From Candidatus Aquidulcis sp. (lineage in GTDB: Bacteria > Chloroflexota > Anaerolineae > Anaerolineales > UBA4823): a DNA stretch of 58,437 bases. The translations under genes and the position numbers were made by a program. The notes under the pieces were generated by a model, which worked only from the letters and a program-made list of their open reading frames with translations, did no database searches and was not told the origin of the DNA. Position 1 is the stretch's first letter. Each line of letters begins with the position of its first letter. Below, piece by piece: positions 51,576 to 58,437 of the stretch. The stretch is from positions 1 to 58,437 of the forward strand of contig DYIZ01000018.1 of assembly GCA_020723385.1 (NCBI GenBank), written 5' to 3'.

Positions 51576-52072
51576 ACTTCCATCTCTTCAGGGTATAGCC
51601 ATTTTGCCAGGTCGCCGATAAGCACATACATTGGCACTGCCAGCAAGATATTGAGCAACAGGCTGGGAAGCGTAATCAGGTTGAGCGAATCGAATAATGG
51701 GCGCGGCATTCCCACGAACCATAACGTCAGTAGAGTTAATCCGTGGGAAACCATCGTGCCAGCAAATACTACCACGAACATCGCCAGGATGGGCGCTCGC
51801 CAAACCCGCTGGCGGAGCAGGTGCGCCAGCAGGACCATGAGCAGGTAGGCCGCCGGGAACACCCCGAAAGGCACACCTGATGGTATCGCCATTGCCAACC
51901 CGCCGATGACGGCCCAATGCCAGTGCGTGGTCACTCGACTATGGAGCGCCCACGCGGCTATCGCCAGGAGCACCAGATCAGCCGTGCCTTGCAGCATTGG
52001 CATCCGGCTGACGATGGCCGATTGGACGACGGTCAGCCCGCCGAGAATCAGGAAACCCAGGAGGATTGGCAT
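51572..52072 (-). CDS. mreD: Rod shape-determining protein MreD
   Basis: 166 residues, five hydrophobic segments (GFLILGGLTVVQSAIV, LVLLAIAAWAL, MAIPSGVPFGVFPAAYLLMVLLAHLL, ILAMFVVVFAGTMV, LLLNILLAVPMYVLI). Sequence conservation in MreD is low; the assignment rests on size, topology and position between mreC and mrdA. It links MreB and MreC to the wall synthases in the membrane. It overlaps mrdA by four bases. Confidence 0.88.
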   Translation of the reverse strand: MPILLGFLILGGLTVVQSAIVSRMPMLQGTADLVLLAIAAWALHSRVTTHWHWAVIGGLAMAIPSGVPFGVFPAAYLLMVLLAHLLRQRVWRAPILAMFVVVFAGTMVSHGLTLLTLWFVGMPRPLFDSLNLITLPSLLLNILLAVPMYVLIGDLAKWLYPEEMEV

Positions 52073-52088
52073 GGGTGGTCAGCCAGCT

Positions 52089-52940
52089 TCATGGTGCGGA
52101 AGGTGTGGGAAGCAGGGGGGTGATATCAATCGGGCGGAAATTGGTGATGACCAGCACAATGCGCAATTGAGTGAAATCTACCACCGGCTGTACGGATGCC
52201 GTTTGGAATAACGCCGCTTCAACCTGCCGCACGCCTGAAACCTGCCCGATGAGCAAATTCTCCGGGTACTCGCCGCCCAAACCGGAAGTCAGAACCAGAT
52301 CGCCCACTTGAACCGAATCGCTTTGCGGTATCAGATCCAACATCAATTCGCCGGTCAGGCTGCCCATCAGCACCGCATCCGCTTCGGATTGCTGCAGGCG
52401 GATATTGATGCTGGACGAAGGATCCGTGATAAGCTGAACCCGCGCCGCCCCCGGCGACACGGCGGCTATCCGCCCGACCAATCCCTGCTGAGTGATCACT
52501 GGCATACCGCGCACCAGCCCATTGTCAGAACCGCGGTTGATGATGACATACCGCATGAACGGGCTGGTATCCCGCCCAATGACCGAAGCGGTTACATACT
52601 CATTTTGTGGGTTGGCGCGCACATAATCGAGCAGGGTGGACAAAACCTGGTATTCAGCGATTTGCTGTTGAAGCTCGATTACCTGGGCCTGCAGGCGGGC
52701 GTTATCGGCTTCAAGCTCGGCGTTCCGCAGGCGTAGCCGGGCCAGGTCGCTGGGCGTGGTGATGAAATCCTGGATTGCCTGGTAGCGCGTCGACAGCCAG
52801 GTTTGCGCAGCGATGATGGGATTCAGAACGAGGCGGGTGATTGGAGCCAGGTAGCCGCTCAACGCCATGACGATCAGGCCAATCGCCAGCAGCGCGATGA
52901 CGAACGTGAGTACAGAGCGGGTAGAGGTGAACTTCCACAT
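52089..52940 (-). CDS. mreC: Rod shape-determining protein MreC
   Basis: 283 residues. One N-terminal membrane helix (VLTFVIALLAIGLIVMALSGYL), a coiled coil (about 60-95: RLRLRNAELEADNARLQAQVIELQQQIAEY), and two beta-barrel subdomains typical of MreC: ASVIGRDTSPFMRYVIINRGSDNGLVRGMPV and GDLVLTSGLGGEYPENLLIGQV. It forms an extracytoplasmic scaffold for PBP2. No obvious ribosome site is seen before the ATG; the gene lies 62 bases after mreB. Confidence 0.95.
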   Translation of the reverse strand: MWKFTSTRSVLTFVIALLAIGLIVMALSGYLAPITRLVLNPIIAAQTWLSTRYQAIQDFITTPSDLARLRLRNAELEADNARLQAQVIELQQQIAEYQVLSTLLDYVRANPQNEYVTASVIGRDTSPFMRYVIINRGSDNGLVRGMPVITQQGLVGRIAAVSPGAARVQLITDPSSSINIRLQQSEADAVLMGSLTGELMLDLIPQSDSVQVGDLVLTSGLGGEYPENLLIGQVSGVRQVEAALFQTASVQPVVDFTQLRIVLVITNFRPIDITPLLPTPSAP

Positions 52941-53002
52941 GTGAGGTTCGAAAGAAGCCGCCAGTCATTCGGGCTGGCCGACTTCGGAAAGTCTAGCAGC
53001 GG

Positions 53003-54079
53003 TTACTTCTTCTTCGACCCGCGCGAATTACTCCGCTCCAGGCCGACCAGCAACCGGTTCAAGTGATCGTAATCTTCCAGCACCATGCCGGCGCCGCGCG
53101 CCACGCAGCTCATCGGATCATCGGCGACCCACACGCGGATGCGCAGCTCATCGTTCAAGCGGCGGTCGAGGCCCTGGAGCATTCCACCGCCCCCGGCCAG
53201 GCAGACGCCTGTGTCCATCAGGTCGGCAATGATCTCTGGGGGCGTCTCGTCCAGCGCATCCTTGATCGTATCTACAATCGTTTCCACCGATCCCGAGATC
53301 GCCTCGCGAATCTCAACCGATGAGACTTCGATGGCCTCCGGAAGGCCGGATACCAGATTGCGGCCTCGCAGCACCACCGTTTTCTCCTCCGGCAGGTGAT
53401 AGGCCGATCCGACAGCTATTTTGGCTTGCTCGGCGATACGCTCGCCGATGAGCAAATTGTATTTGTTGCGGATATATTGAACGATATCCATATCCATTTC
53501 GTCGCCCGCCACACGCAAAGAGCGTGAGACGACGATGCCCCCCATCGAGATGACAGCCACCTCGGAGGTGCCGCCGCCGATGTCAACCACCATGCTGCCG
53601 CGTACCTCGTTCACCGGCAGCCCCGCGCCCAGCGCGGCAGCCTTCGGTTCTTCGATCAGCCCCACCTCGCGCGCGCCTGCCGACATAGCCGCATCATACA
53701 CGGCGCGTTTTTCGACTTCTGTCGCCCCGGAGGGGATGCCAATGACAACGCGCGGGCGCGGCACCGGTACGATGCTTTGCGCGTGCGCTTTGCCGATGAA
53801 ATATTCCAACATAGCCTGAGTGATCTCGAATTCTGAAATCACCCCATCACGCAATGGGCGAATGGCAATCACATTGGCCGGCGTGCGGCCCATCATTTGT
53901 TTTGCCTCGGCCCCAATTGCCAGCGGCTGGCGAGTGCGTTTGTCAATAGCCACCCACGATGGTTCGTTGATGACGATGCCTTTGCCGCGTACATTGACCA
54001 GTGTGTTGGCGGTGCCCAGGTCAATGCCTATGTCGAGTGAGAAAAACCCCAGAAGCCAGTTGAGGGGATTGAAAGCCAA
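53003..54079 (-). CDS. mreB: Rod shape-determining actin homologue MreB
   Basis: 358 residues, TTG start with GGGAG upstream. Actin-fold signatures: LDIGIDLGTANTLVNVRGKGIV (phosphate 1), PRVVIGIPSGATEVEKRAV, GSMVVDIGGGTSEVAVIS (phosphate 2), and TGVCLAGGGGMLQGLDRRL (adenosine). The C-terminus ends with a lysine-rich stretch (RGSKKK). First gene of the shape cluster. It is divergent from a methyltransferase gene, with the shared promoter region between 54080 and 54158. Confidence 0.97.
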   Translation of the reverse strand: MAFNPLNWLLGFFSLDIGIDLGTANTLVNVRGKGIVINEPSWVAIDKRTRQPLAIGAEAKQMMGRTPANVIAIRPLRDGVISEFEITQAMLEYFIGKAHAQSIVPVPRPRVVIGIPSGATEVEKRAVYDAAMSAGAREVGLIEEPKAAALGAGLPVNEVRGSMVVDIGGGTSEVAVISMGGIVVSRSLRVAGDEMDMDIVQYIRNKYNLLIGERIAEQAKIAVGSAYHLPEEKTVVLRGRNLVSGLPEAIEVSSVEIREAISGSVETIVDTIKDALDETPPEIIADLMDTGVCLAGGGGMLQGLDRRLNDELRIRVWVADDPMSCVARGAGMVLEDYDHLNRLLVGLERSNSRGSKKK

Positions 54080-54158
54080 GTGAGACTCCCATCATTGCCC
54101 GGTAGTTTGGCAGGTTATAATGCAGATAATTCGATTATACCATGCCGGTTTGAACCTC

Positions 54159-54743
54159 ATGCCCACCCACGATGCTGCCCGCTGGAACGCCCGCTACCGG
54201 GCCGACAACGAACATTTGGACGGGATGCGTACCTCATTCGAGCGCCCGCGTCCCTTTTTGGTCGAAAACAGTCCCTACCTTCCCGCGTCCGGCCTGGCGC
54301 TGGATGCCGCCATGGGGTTGGGCGGCAACGCCGGGTTCCTCATCGAGCGCGGGCTGCGCGTGGCAGGTGTGGACATCTCCGATCTAGCCGTGCGCTGCGC
54401 CAAAGCCCGCTTGCCATCCCTGCAAGCCGTGATCGCCGATCTGACGTGCTTCTCCCTGCCCCCGGCAGCCTTCGACTTAATCGTGAATTTCTACTATTTG
54501 CAGCGCGATCTGTGGCCTCAGTACATCCGCGCTTTGAAGCCTGGCGGCGTGTTGATCTTCGAGACATTGACTCAAGAGATGATGACACTTCGCCCGGATA
54601 TCGAACCGGTCTATTTGTTGGCGCCTGGGGAGTTGAGAAAAGCCTTCGCAGAGCTTGAGATCATCGTCTATCGAGAGGGGTGGGTCAACCCCCACGGGAA
54701 ACATCCCCGCGCCGTCGCCAGCCTGGTGGCGCGCAAACCGTGA
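54159..54743 (+). CDS. SAM-dependent methyltransferase, TehB-like
   Basis: 194 residues from the ATG at 54159, giving the common opening AARWNARYRADN. Motif I is LALDAAMGLGGNAGFLIERGLRVAGVDIS, motif II region FDLIVNFYYLQRDLW, motif III LKPGGVLIFETLT. The size and motifs resemble TehB/tellurite-resistance-type class I methyltransferases; the substrate is unknown. No ribosome site is obvious. TATAAT at 54116-54121 and TATACC at 54136-54141 precede it, suggesting a short leader. An ATG at 54120 is possible but lies inside the TATAAT. Confidence 0.82.
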   Translation: MPTHDAARWNARYRADNEHLDGMRTSFERPRPFLVENSPYLPASGLALDAAMGLGGNAGFLIERGLRVAGVDISDLAVRCAKARLPSLQAVIADLTCFSLPPAAFDLIVNFYYLQRDLWPQYIRALKPGGVLIFETLTQEMMTLRPDIEPVYLLAPGELRKAFAELEIIVYREGWVNPHGKHPRAVASLVARKP

Positions 54744-54767
54744 ATAGCCCGATTCGCGTAACTTGTT

Positions 54768-54846
54768 AACGCAGAGTCGCAGAGATGCAGAGCCGCAGAG
54801 AGATGATAAATCACACTGAGCCTTTGCGACTCTGCGACTCTGCGTT
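54768..54846. repeat. Inverted GCAGAG repeat overlapping methyltransferase 3' end
   Basis: A 17-base arm at 54768-54784 (AACGCAGAGTCGCAGAG) is perfectly complementary to 54830-54846, with further GCAGAG units between. The last twelve codons of the minus-strand methyltransferase (stop at 54811) are read from the right-hand arm. Looks like an interspersed palindromic repeat that landed at the gene's 3' end. Confidence 0.75.
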
Positions 54847-55605
54847 GACTCTTTTTCGCGCCACCACAACCATCCGCCGCGACTCGGACGAAAGCGGCGC
54901 ACCATCCCATCCGCCGCACAGGCGATCAACTTCCAGCCCGGCGCGTTCCAACCAATCGTGGATTTCGGTCGGGTTGTATAACCGGATGATGAACGGCTTG
55001 TCTTTGCGTGTTCCATCCCGGATGACAATCCGCCGGTTAGTCATCTTCCCGGTAAGGGGGTCGAACGTCATACGGTCAATCATCAGGTTGCCCTCTTTTT
55101 CGGTGACGAAACTGGGGCGGAAACCTACCAACGCCGTGTCGCGGTTTTGAACATCGAATATCAATAGCCCGCCAGGTTTTAGGGCACGCGCACAGTTCTG
55201 TAATACTCGCAGGTTGTCCTCATCATCGAAATACCCGAATGCTGTGAACAGCAGGAACACCCGCTCGAAGGCGGCCTCGAAGTCGAGCTGGCGCATGTCG
55301 CCCTGGCGGTAGTCCACCGTCACCCCGCGGGCGGCGGCATCCTTGCGGGCCAAATCGAGAAAACCCGGCATCAGGTCAACTCCGGTCATCGTGTATCCCA
55401 TCTGTGCCAGGCGGTTGGTGTGCCGCCCGAAGCCGCACGCCAGGTCGAGGATGGTCATGCCCGGCTTCAGCTCGGCCAGCGTGACAATTGCTGCCACTTC
55501 AGTTTCTGTGCGCTCGTCGGTCAGCGATTCGCTGTAGAAATACAGGTAATCATCCACCTCGAAAACCGCATCGAAGTCGAAAGTTGGAGAAGTATCCTCG
55601 TTCAT
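54811..55605 (-). CDS. Class I SAM-dependent methyltransferase
   Basis: 264 residues. An N-terminal lid region (FDAVFEVDDYLYFYSESLTDERTETEV) precedes motif I (MTILDLACGFGRHTNRLAQMGYTMTGVDLMPGFL), motif II (FERVFLLFTAFGYFDDEDN) and motif III (LKPGGLLIFDVQNRD). C-terminal strands (IRLYNPTEIHDWLERAGLEV) complete the fold. It belongs to the broad UbiE/Methyltransf_25 group; substrate unknown. The final residues VNAESQSRKGSV come from an interspersed repeat and are probably not part of the ancestral protein. It lies 51 bases after leuS. Confidence 0.85.
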   Translation of the reverse strand: MNEDTSPTFDFDAVFEVDDYLYFYSESLTDERTETEVAAIVTLAELKPGMTILDLACGFGRHTNRLAQMGYTMTGVDLMPGFLDLARKDAAARGVTVDYRQGDMRQLDFEAAFERVFLLFTAFGYFDDEDNLRVLQNCARALKPGGLLIFDVQNRDTALVGFRPSFVTEKEGNLMIDRMTFDPLTGKMTNRRIVIRDGTRKDKPFIIRLYNPTEIHDWLERAGLEVDRLCGGWDGAPLSSESRRMVVVARKRVNAESQSRKGSV

Positions 55606-55624
55606 GTCATCCTCGCTTTGCTGC

Positions 55625-55661
55625 GGCGAGACCGGCCATCGGTCTACCGTCCACGGTCATC
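55625..55661. repeat. GGTC/CCGTCCAC repeat at leuS 3' end
   Basis: The segment CGGTCTACCGTCCAC followed by GGTCATC overlaps the leuS stop codon (55657-55659) and fills the spacer to the methyltransferase. It is closely related to the in-frame insert inside leuS at 56147-56200 (CGGTCTTCCGTCCACAGTC). Confidence 0.6.
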
Positions 55662-58326
55662 TCTTCGTCACAATATTCAATATCTTGCCAGGCACGTACA
55701 CCACGCGGGCAATCTCCCGCCCGGAGGTGAATTGCTGCACTTTCGGGTTGGTGAAAGCCAGCGATTGCACTTCGTCCTGGCTGGCTCCGGCGGGGACTTC
55801 GATTGTCGTTCGCACTCTGCCATCCACGGTGACGGGGATGCTGGCGATTTCGTCGCGTGCCAGCTCGGGATCGAACGCCGGCCACGGCTGTTGATGGATG
55901 CTGCCGGTATGCCCGGTGAGCTGCCACAATTCCTCGGTGATGTGCGGCGCGGCGGGGGCCAGAAGCACCAGCAGGGTTTCCAGCGCCCGGTGGTAGGCGG
56001 GCGTTTGCCAGTTCCCGGAGCGACGGGCTTCCCCGAGGGTGTTGACGAATTCCATCAGCGCCGAGACCATCGTGTTAAAGCGGAAGCTGGCGATGCGCTC
56101 CCCGACGCGCCGGATGGTCTGATGCCGCAGCTTTTCCAGCCCATCATCATCGGTCATCGGTTCACCGTCGCCGGTCTTCCGTCCACAGTCCTCGGTCATC
56201 TTTTCTGCATACAGATTCCACACCCGGTTGAGGAAGCGCCGCGCCCCGTTGATGCCCTCCGCACTCCAGGCAATATCCTGGTCGAAGGGAGCCATGAACA
56301 TCTCGTAGATGCGCAGCGCGTCGGCGCCGTAGCTCTCCACCATGCTGTCAGGCGTGATCACGTTGCCGCGGCTTTTCGACATGCGCTGGCCGTCCGGGCC
56401 GAGCAACTGCCCCTGGTTCATCAGCTTGCTGAACGGCTCGCGGAACGGGACGATCCCGGCATCGGCCATGACTTTGACCCAGAAACGGGCGTACAGCAGG
56501 TGCAGCACAGCGTGTTCTGCGCCGCCCACGTACAGATCAACCGGCGACCAGTAGCGCATGGCCTGGGGGTCGAAGGGGCCGCCGGAATAATGCGGGCTGG
56601 CGAAACGCAGGAAGTACCACGATGAGCAGGCGAAGCCGCCCATCGTGTCGGTCTCGCGCTGGGCGGAGCCGCCGCACTGCGGGCAGGTAGTGTTGACGAA
56701 TTCGGGCAGGCGCGCCAGGGGAGATCGTCCAGACCCGTCGGGCTGGAAATCATCCATGCGGGGCAGCAGCACCGGGAGTTGATCCTCGGGCACGGGAACT
56801 TCGCCGCATGCCGGGCAGTGGATGATGGGAATCGGCGTGCCCCAATAGCGCTGGCGCGAGATCAGCCAGTCGCGCATCCGGTATTGCACGGTGCGTTTGC
56901 CCATCCCGTTGGCCTCGATGAACTCGCCGATGCGCCGGATGCCTTCCTCGTTGGGCAGGCCGTTGAATTGGCCGGAATTGACCATAATCCCGCTGCCGGT
57001 GTACGCCTCGGTCAATTCCGTGGGAACGCCCACAATGTCATCTGCCGCCGTTGTAGAGAGGCCCGGCGGGGTAGAGACGCCCGGCGGGGTGGAGACGCCC
57101 GGCGGGGTGGAGACGCCCCGGCGGGGCGTCTCTACGGCCGGGTCTGGGGATATCACAACCCTCACCGGCAATTGGAATTTCCGGGCAAATTCGAAATCCC
57201 GCTGGTCGTGGGCCGGGACGCCCATCACCGCTCCGGAACCGTAGGATGCCAGCACGTAATCAGCAACCCAAACGGGCACGCGTTCACCATTCAACGGGTT
57301 CAGTACATACCCGCCGGTGAAGACGCCCGTCTTCGGGCGGCTTTCGGCCATGCGGTCTACCTCGCTCATGCGGGCCGCGGCAGCCCGGTAGGCTTCGACT
57401 TCGGCGCGCCTCTCGGGCGTGGTGATCTGGTTGACCAGCGGATGCTCCGGCGCCAGCACAAAGAATGTCACGCCGAAAATCGTATCGGGGCGAGTTGTGA
57501 AGCAAGTTATCCGTGAACTCCCGAACGAAGTTCGGGAGTGATCAGTTATCAGTAACGACTGTTCACTATTCACTGACAACTGATTACTGATCACTGATAA
57601 CTGATCACTGAATACTGGAAACTGGATCTCCACCCCTTCCGACCGCCCAATCCAGTTGCGCTGCATGGTTTTGATCGGATCGGGCCAGTCTACCGTATCC
57701 AGCCCGGTGATCAGCTCGTCGGCATAAGCGGTGATCTTGAAATACCAGGCCGGAATCTCGCGCTTGACCAGCCCGGTGTGGCCGCGCCAGCAAACGCCGC
57801 CTGTGGCCTCGTGGGATGAGAGTGTTGTCTGACAGGTGGGGCACCACCACTGCCAGTTGGTGTCACGGTAAGCCAGGCCGCGCTTGTACAGCATCAGGAA
57901 AAACCACTGCGTCCAGCGATAATATTCAGGGTTGGAAGAATCGATCTCGCGGCTCCAGTCATACGACGCACCGATGATCGTCATCTGGCGGCGATAATTG
58001 GCCGTGTTGCGGTCGGTGGTGACGCGCGGGTGGACGCCGCTGCGGATGGCGTACTGCTCCGCTGGCTCGCCGAAGGCATCCCAGCCCATTGGGTGGAGCA
58101 CGTTGTAGCCTTTCATGCGATAAAAACGCGAGATGACATCTGTCGGGACGTAATTCCGGCAGTGTCCGACGTGCAGTCCTTCACCGGAGGGGTAGGGGAA
58201 GAAATCCAGGCAGTAGAACTTGGGCCGGTCGCCGCCCTCCGATGCGTGATAAATGCCGGTTTGCTCCCAAATCTGCTGCCATTTGGGCTCGATGGTTTGG
58301 GGATGATAGGGGGAAATCATAGACAC
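55657..58326 (-). CDS. leuS: Leucyl-tRNA synthetase with three repeat-derived inserts
   Basis: 889 residues. HIGH box HVGH (52-55) after FPYPSGEGL; zinc-binding CPTC...C region near 155-180; the CP1 editing domain with FTTRPDTIFG and a GVPAHDQRDFEFA segment; WLISRQRYWGTPIP; KMSKS box as RMSKS near residue 648; anticodon domain with FRFNTMVSALMEF; and a C-terminal VDGRVRTTIEVPAGAS domain. It charges tRNA-Leu and edits misacylated norvaline or isoleucine. Three stretches do not belong to the family: about residues 237-270, 397-424 and 709-726. Each corresponds to repeat DNA at the nucleotide level. The frame stays open throughout, so the protein is probably functional with long loops at tolerated sites. 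Confidence 0.95.
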   Translation of the reverse strand: MSMISPYHPQTIEPKWQQIWEQTGIYHASEGGDRPKFYCLDFFPYPSGEGLHVGHCRNYVPTDVISRFYRMKGYNVLHPMGWDAFGEPAEQYAIRSGVHPRVTTDRNTANYRRQMTIIGASYDWSREIDSSNPEYYRWTQWFFLMLYKRGLAYRDTNWQWWCPTCQTTLSSHEATGGVCWRGHTGLVKREIPAWYFKITAYADELITGLDTVDWPDPIKTMQRNWIGRSEGVEIQFPVFSDQLSVISNQLSVNSEQSLLITDHSRTSFGSSRITCFTTRPDTIFGVTFFVLAPEHPLVNQITTPERRAEVEAYRAAAARMSEVDRMAESRPKTGVFTGGYVLNPLNGERVPVWVADYVLASYGSGAVMGVPAHDQRDFEFARKFQLPVRVVISPDPAVETPRRGVSTPPGVSTPPGVSTPPGLSTTAADDIVGVPTELTEAYTGSGIMVNSGQFNGLPNEEGIRRIGEFIEANGMGKRTVQYRMRDWLISRQRYWGTPIPIIHCPACGEVPVPEDQLPVLLPRMDDFQPDGSGRSPLARLPEFVNTTCPQCGGSAQRETDTMGGFACSSWYFLRFASPHYSGGPFDPQAMRYWSPVDLYVGGAEHAVLHLLYARFWVKVMADAGIVPFREPFSKLMNQGQLLGPDGQRMSKSRGNVITPDSMVESYGADALRIYEMFMAPFDQDIAWSAEGINGARRFLNRVWNLYAEKMTEDCGRKTGDGEPMTDDDGLEKLRHQTIRRVGERIASFRFNTMVSALMEFVNTLGEARRSGNWQTPAYHRALETLLVLLAPAAPHITEELWQLTGHTGSIHQQPWPAFDPELARDEIASIPVTVDGRVRTTIEVPAGASQDEVQSLAFTNPKVQQFTSGREIARVVYVPGKILNIVTKR
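56147..56200 (-). repeat. Repeat-derived insert 3 in leuS (linker before anticodon domain)
   Basis: Read on the minus strand as ATGACCGAGGACTGTGG and continuing to CCGATGACCGATGATG, it codes for TEDCGRKTGDGEPMTDDDG between the catalytic core and the anticodon-binding helices. A related copy is present at 55625-55661 just after leuS. Confidence 0.65.
57053..57135 (-). repeat. Repeat-derived insert 2 in leuS (18-base minisatellite plus palindrome)
   Basis: Four tandem 18-base units (GTAGAGACGCCCGGCGGG and variants) start at 57053, 57071, 57089 and 57107. The last runs into a near-perfect palindrome (GTGGAGACGCCCC to GGGGCGTCTCTAC) ending at 57135. On the coding strand this gives repeated GVSTPP residues in the editing domain. 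Confidence 0.85.
57517..57615 (-). repeat. Repeat-derived insert 1 in leuS (TATCAGT inverted repeat plus hairpin)
   Basis: Two adjoining elements. A hairpin has arms ACTCCCGAAC (57517-57526) and GTTCGGGAGT (57530-57539). A TATCAGT-type element has perfect 15-base inverted ends, TGATCAGTTATCAGT (57539-57553) and its complement (57593-57607). Part of it matches the intergenic repeat at 30972-30991 at 19 of 20 positions. It codes for SDQLSVISNQLSVNSEQ in LeuRS. Confidence 0.85.
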
Positions 58327-58437
58327 CTGCCTCGTAAAAGCACTATCGTCATTACCGAGAAATCTAGATTCTCTTTGGAAGGTAGGAAACCAGGAATAAT
58401 TCCGGGTCTTTGGGACTTGCCGTGATGCACCGCCAGC

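Noticed and set aside
55420-56625. 401-codon frame antisense to leuS and the methyltransferase
   Set aside because: It spans two real genes and their spacer on the other strand and has no domain.
57053-57135. CRISPR-like short repeats
   Set aside because: The units are directly adjacent with no spacers and lie in frame within leuS; this is a minisatellite.
58327-58437. T-box riboswitch upstream of leuS
   Set aside because: Only 111 bases remain in the window; no T-box sequence or specifier hairpin is visible. A short palindrome around AATCTAGATT is present but not diagnostic.
1-58437. tRNA or rRNA genes
   Set aside because: Scanned by eye for T-arm GGTTCGAATCC-like boxes and conserved 16S/23S segments; only chance matches inside coding genes (for example TTGTTCGAATTACC at 22209).

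Overview
The window is GC-rich bacterial chromosomal DNA, almost fully coding. It most resembles Chloroflexota, class Anaerolineae or a close relative. Reasons: very large secreted proteins built from YVTN propellers, PKD and DUF11 domains ending in a YLPIVVR-type tail; lipoproteins and membrane proteins with long Pro/Thr/Ser stalks; SH3b membrane proteins; a fused E1 alpha/beta 2-oxoacid dehydrogenase; a Ser/Thr kinase with a V4R-like C-terminus; and many short palindromic intergenic repeats. This placement is an inference from gene content; no rRNA or other marker is present. No tRNA, rRNA, CRISPR array, transposase or phage gene was found.

Layout. 1-336: non-coding, with a phased array of G-runs and two inverted repeats. 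337-3893: glycosyltransferase, MFS permease and a divergent DeoR regulator. 4229-15993: a 2,312-residue secreted repeat protein, an orphan ABC-type substrate-binding lipoprotein, a GH13 amylase-like enzyme and a SRPBCC-PDZ-DinB fusion. 16216-22703: a tightly coupled run (histone-H1-like protein, DUF58 protein, membrane protein, TgpA-like transglutaminase, aldo/keto reductase). 22770-28930: SLC13/RCK transporter, an AbrB antitoxin with a truncated Doc toxin, an IscA-type Fe-S protein, two SH3b paralogues, a zinc-ribbon protein, a HEAT-like protein and a small unknown. 28942-37299: fused E1 dehydrogenase, unknown helical protein, MATE-like transporter, CBS protein, peptidase M19 remnant, conserved unknown, and an MFS exporter with its ArsR-type regulator. 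37573-41494: nucleotidyl cyclase and a membrane-anchored metzincin-like protein. 41510-54079 (all minus strand): Trm11-like methyltransferase, gltX, then a cell-shape and division cluster read in the order mreB, mreC, mreD, mrdA (PBP2), minC, minD, minE, rodA, Ser/Thr kinase, stalked membrane protein. 54159-58326: two SAM methyltransferases and leuS.

How the genes work together. The mre/mrd/min/rodA block supplies the elongasome (MreB filament, MreCD, RodA-PBP2 septum-independent wall synthesis) and the division-site selector MinCDE, so the host is probably a rod or filament with peptidoglycan. A kinase and a membrane protein are appended to that block. The DUF58/transglutaminase run resembles the widespread MoxR-DUF58-TgpA operons but lacks MoxR. 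The ArsR/MFS pair and the DeoR/MFS pair look like regulator-transporter units.

Most unusual signals. (1) leuS carries three in-frame inserts derived from short repeat families, two of which also occur as intergenic DNA in this same window; related repeats touch the start codon of the E1 gene and form the C-terminus of a methyltransferase. (2) Several genes have TATAAT placed 6-9 bases before the start codon, pointing to leaderless transcripts. (3) The left edge holds a roughly 17-base phased G-run array. (4) There is a triple-domain SRPBCC-PDZ-DinB fusion. (5) Two gene remnants, a 36-residue Doc toxin and a peptidase M19 tail, survive at gene junctions.
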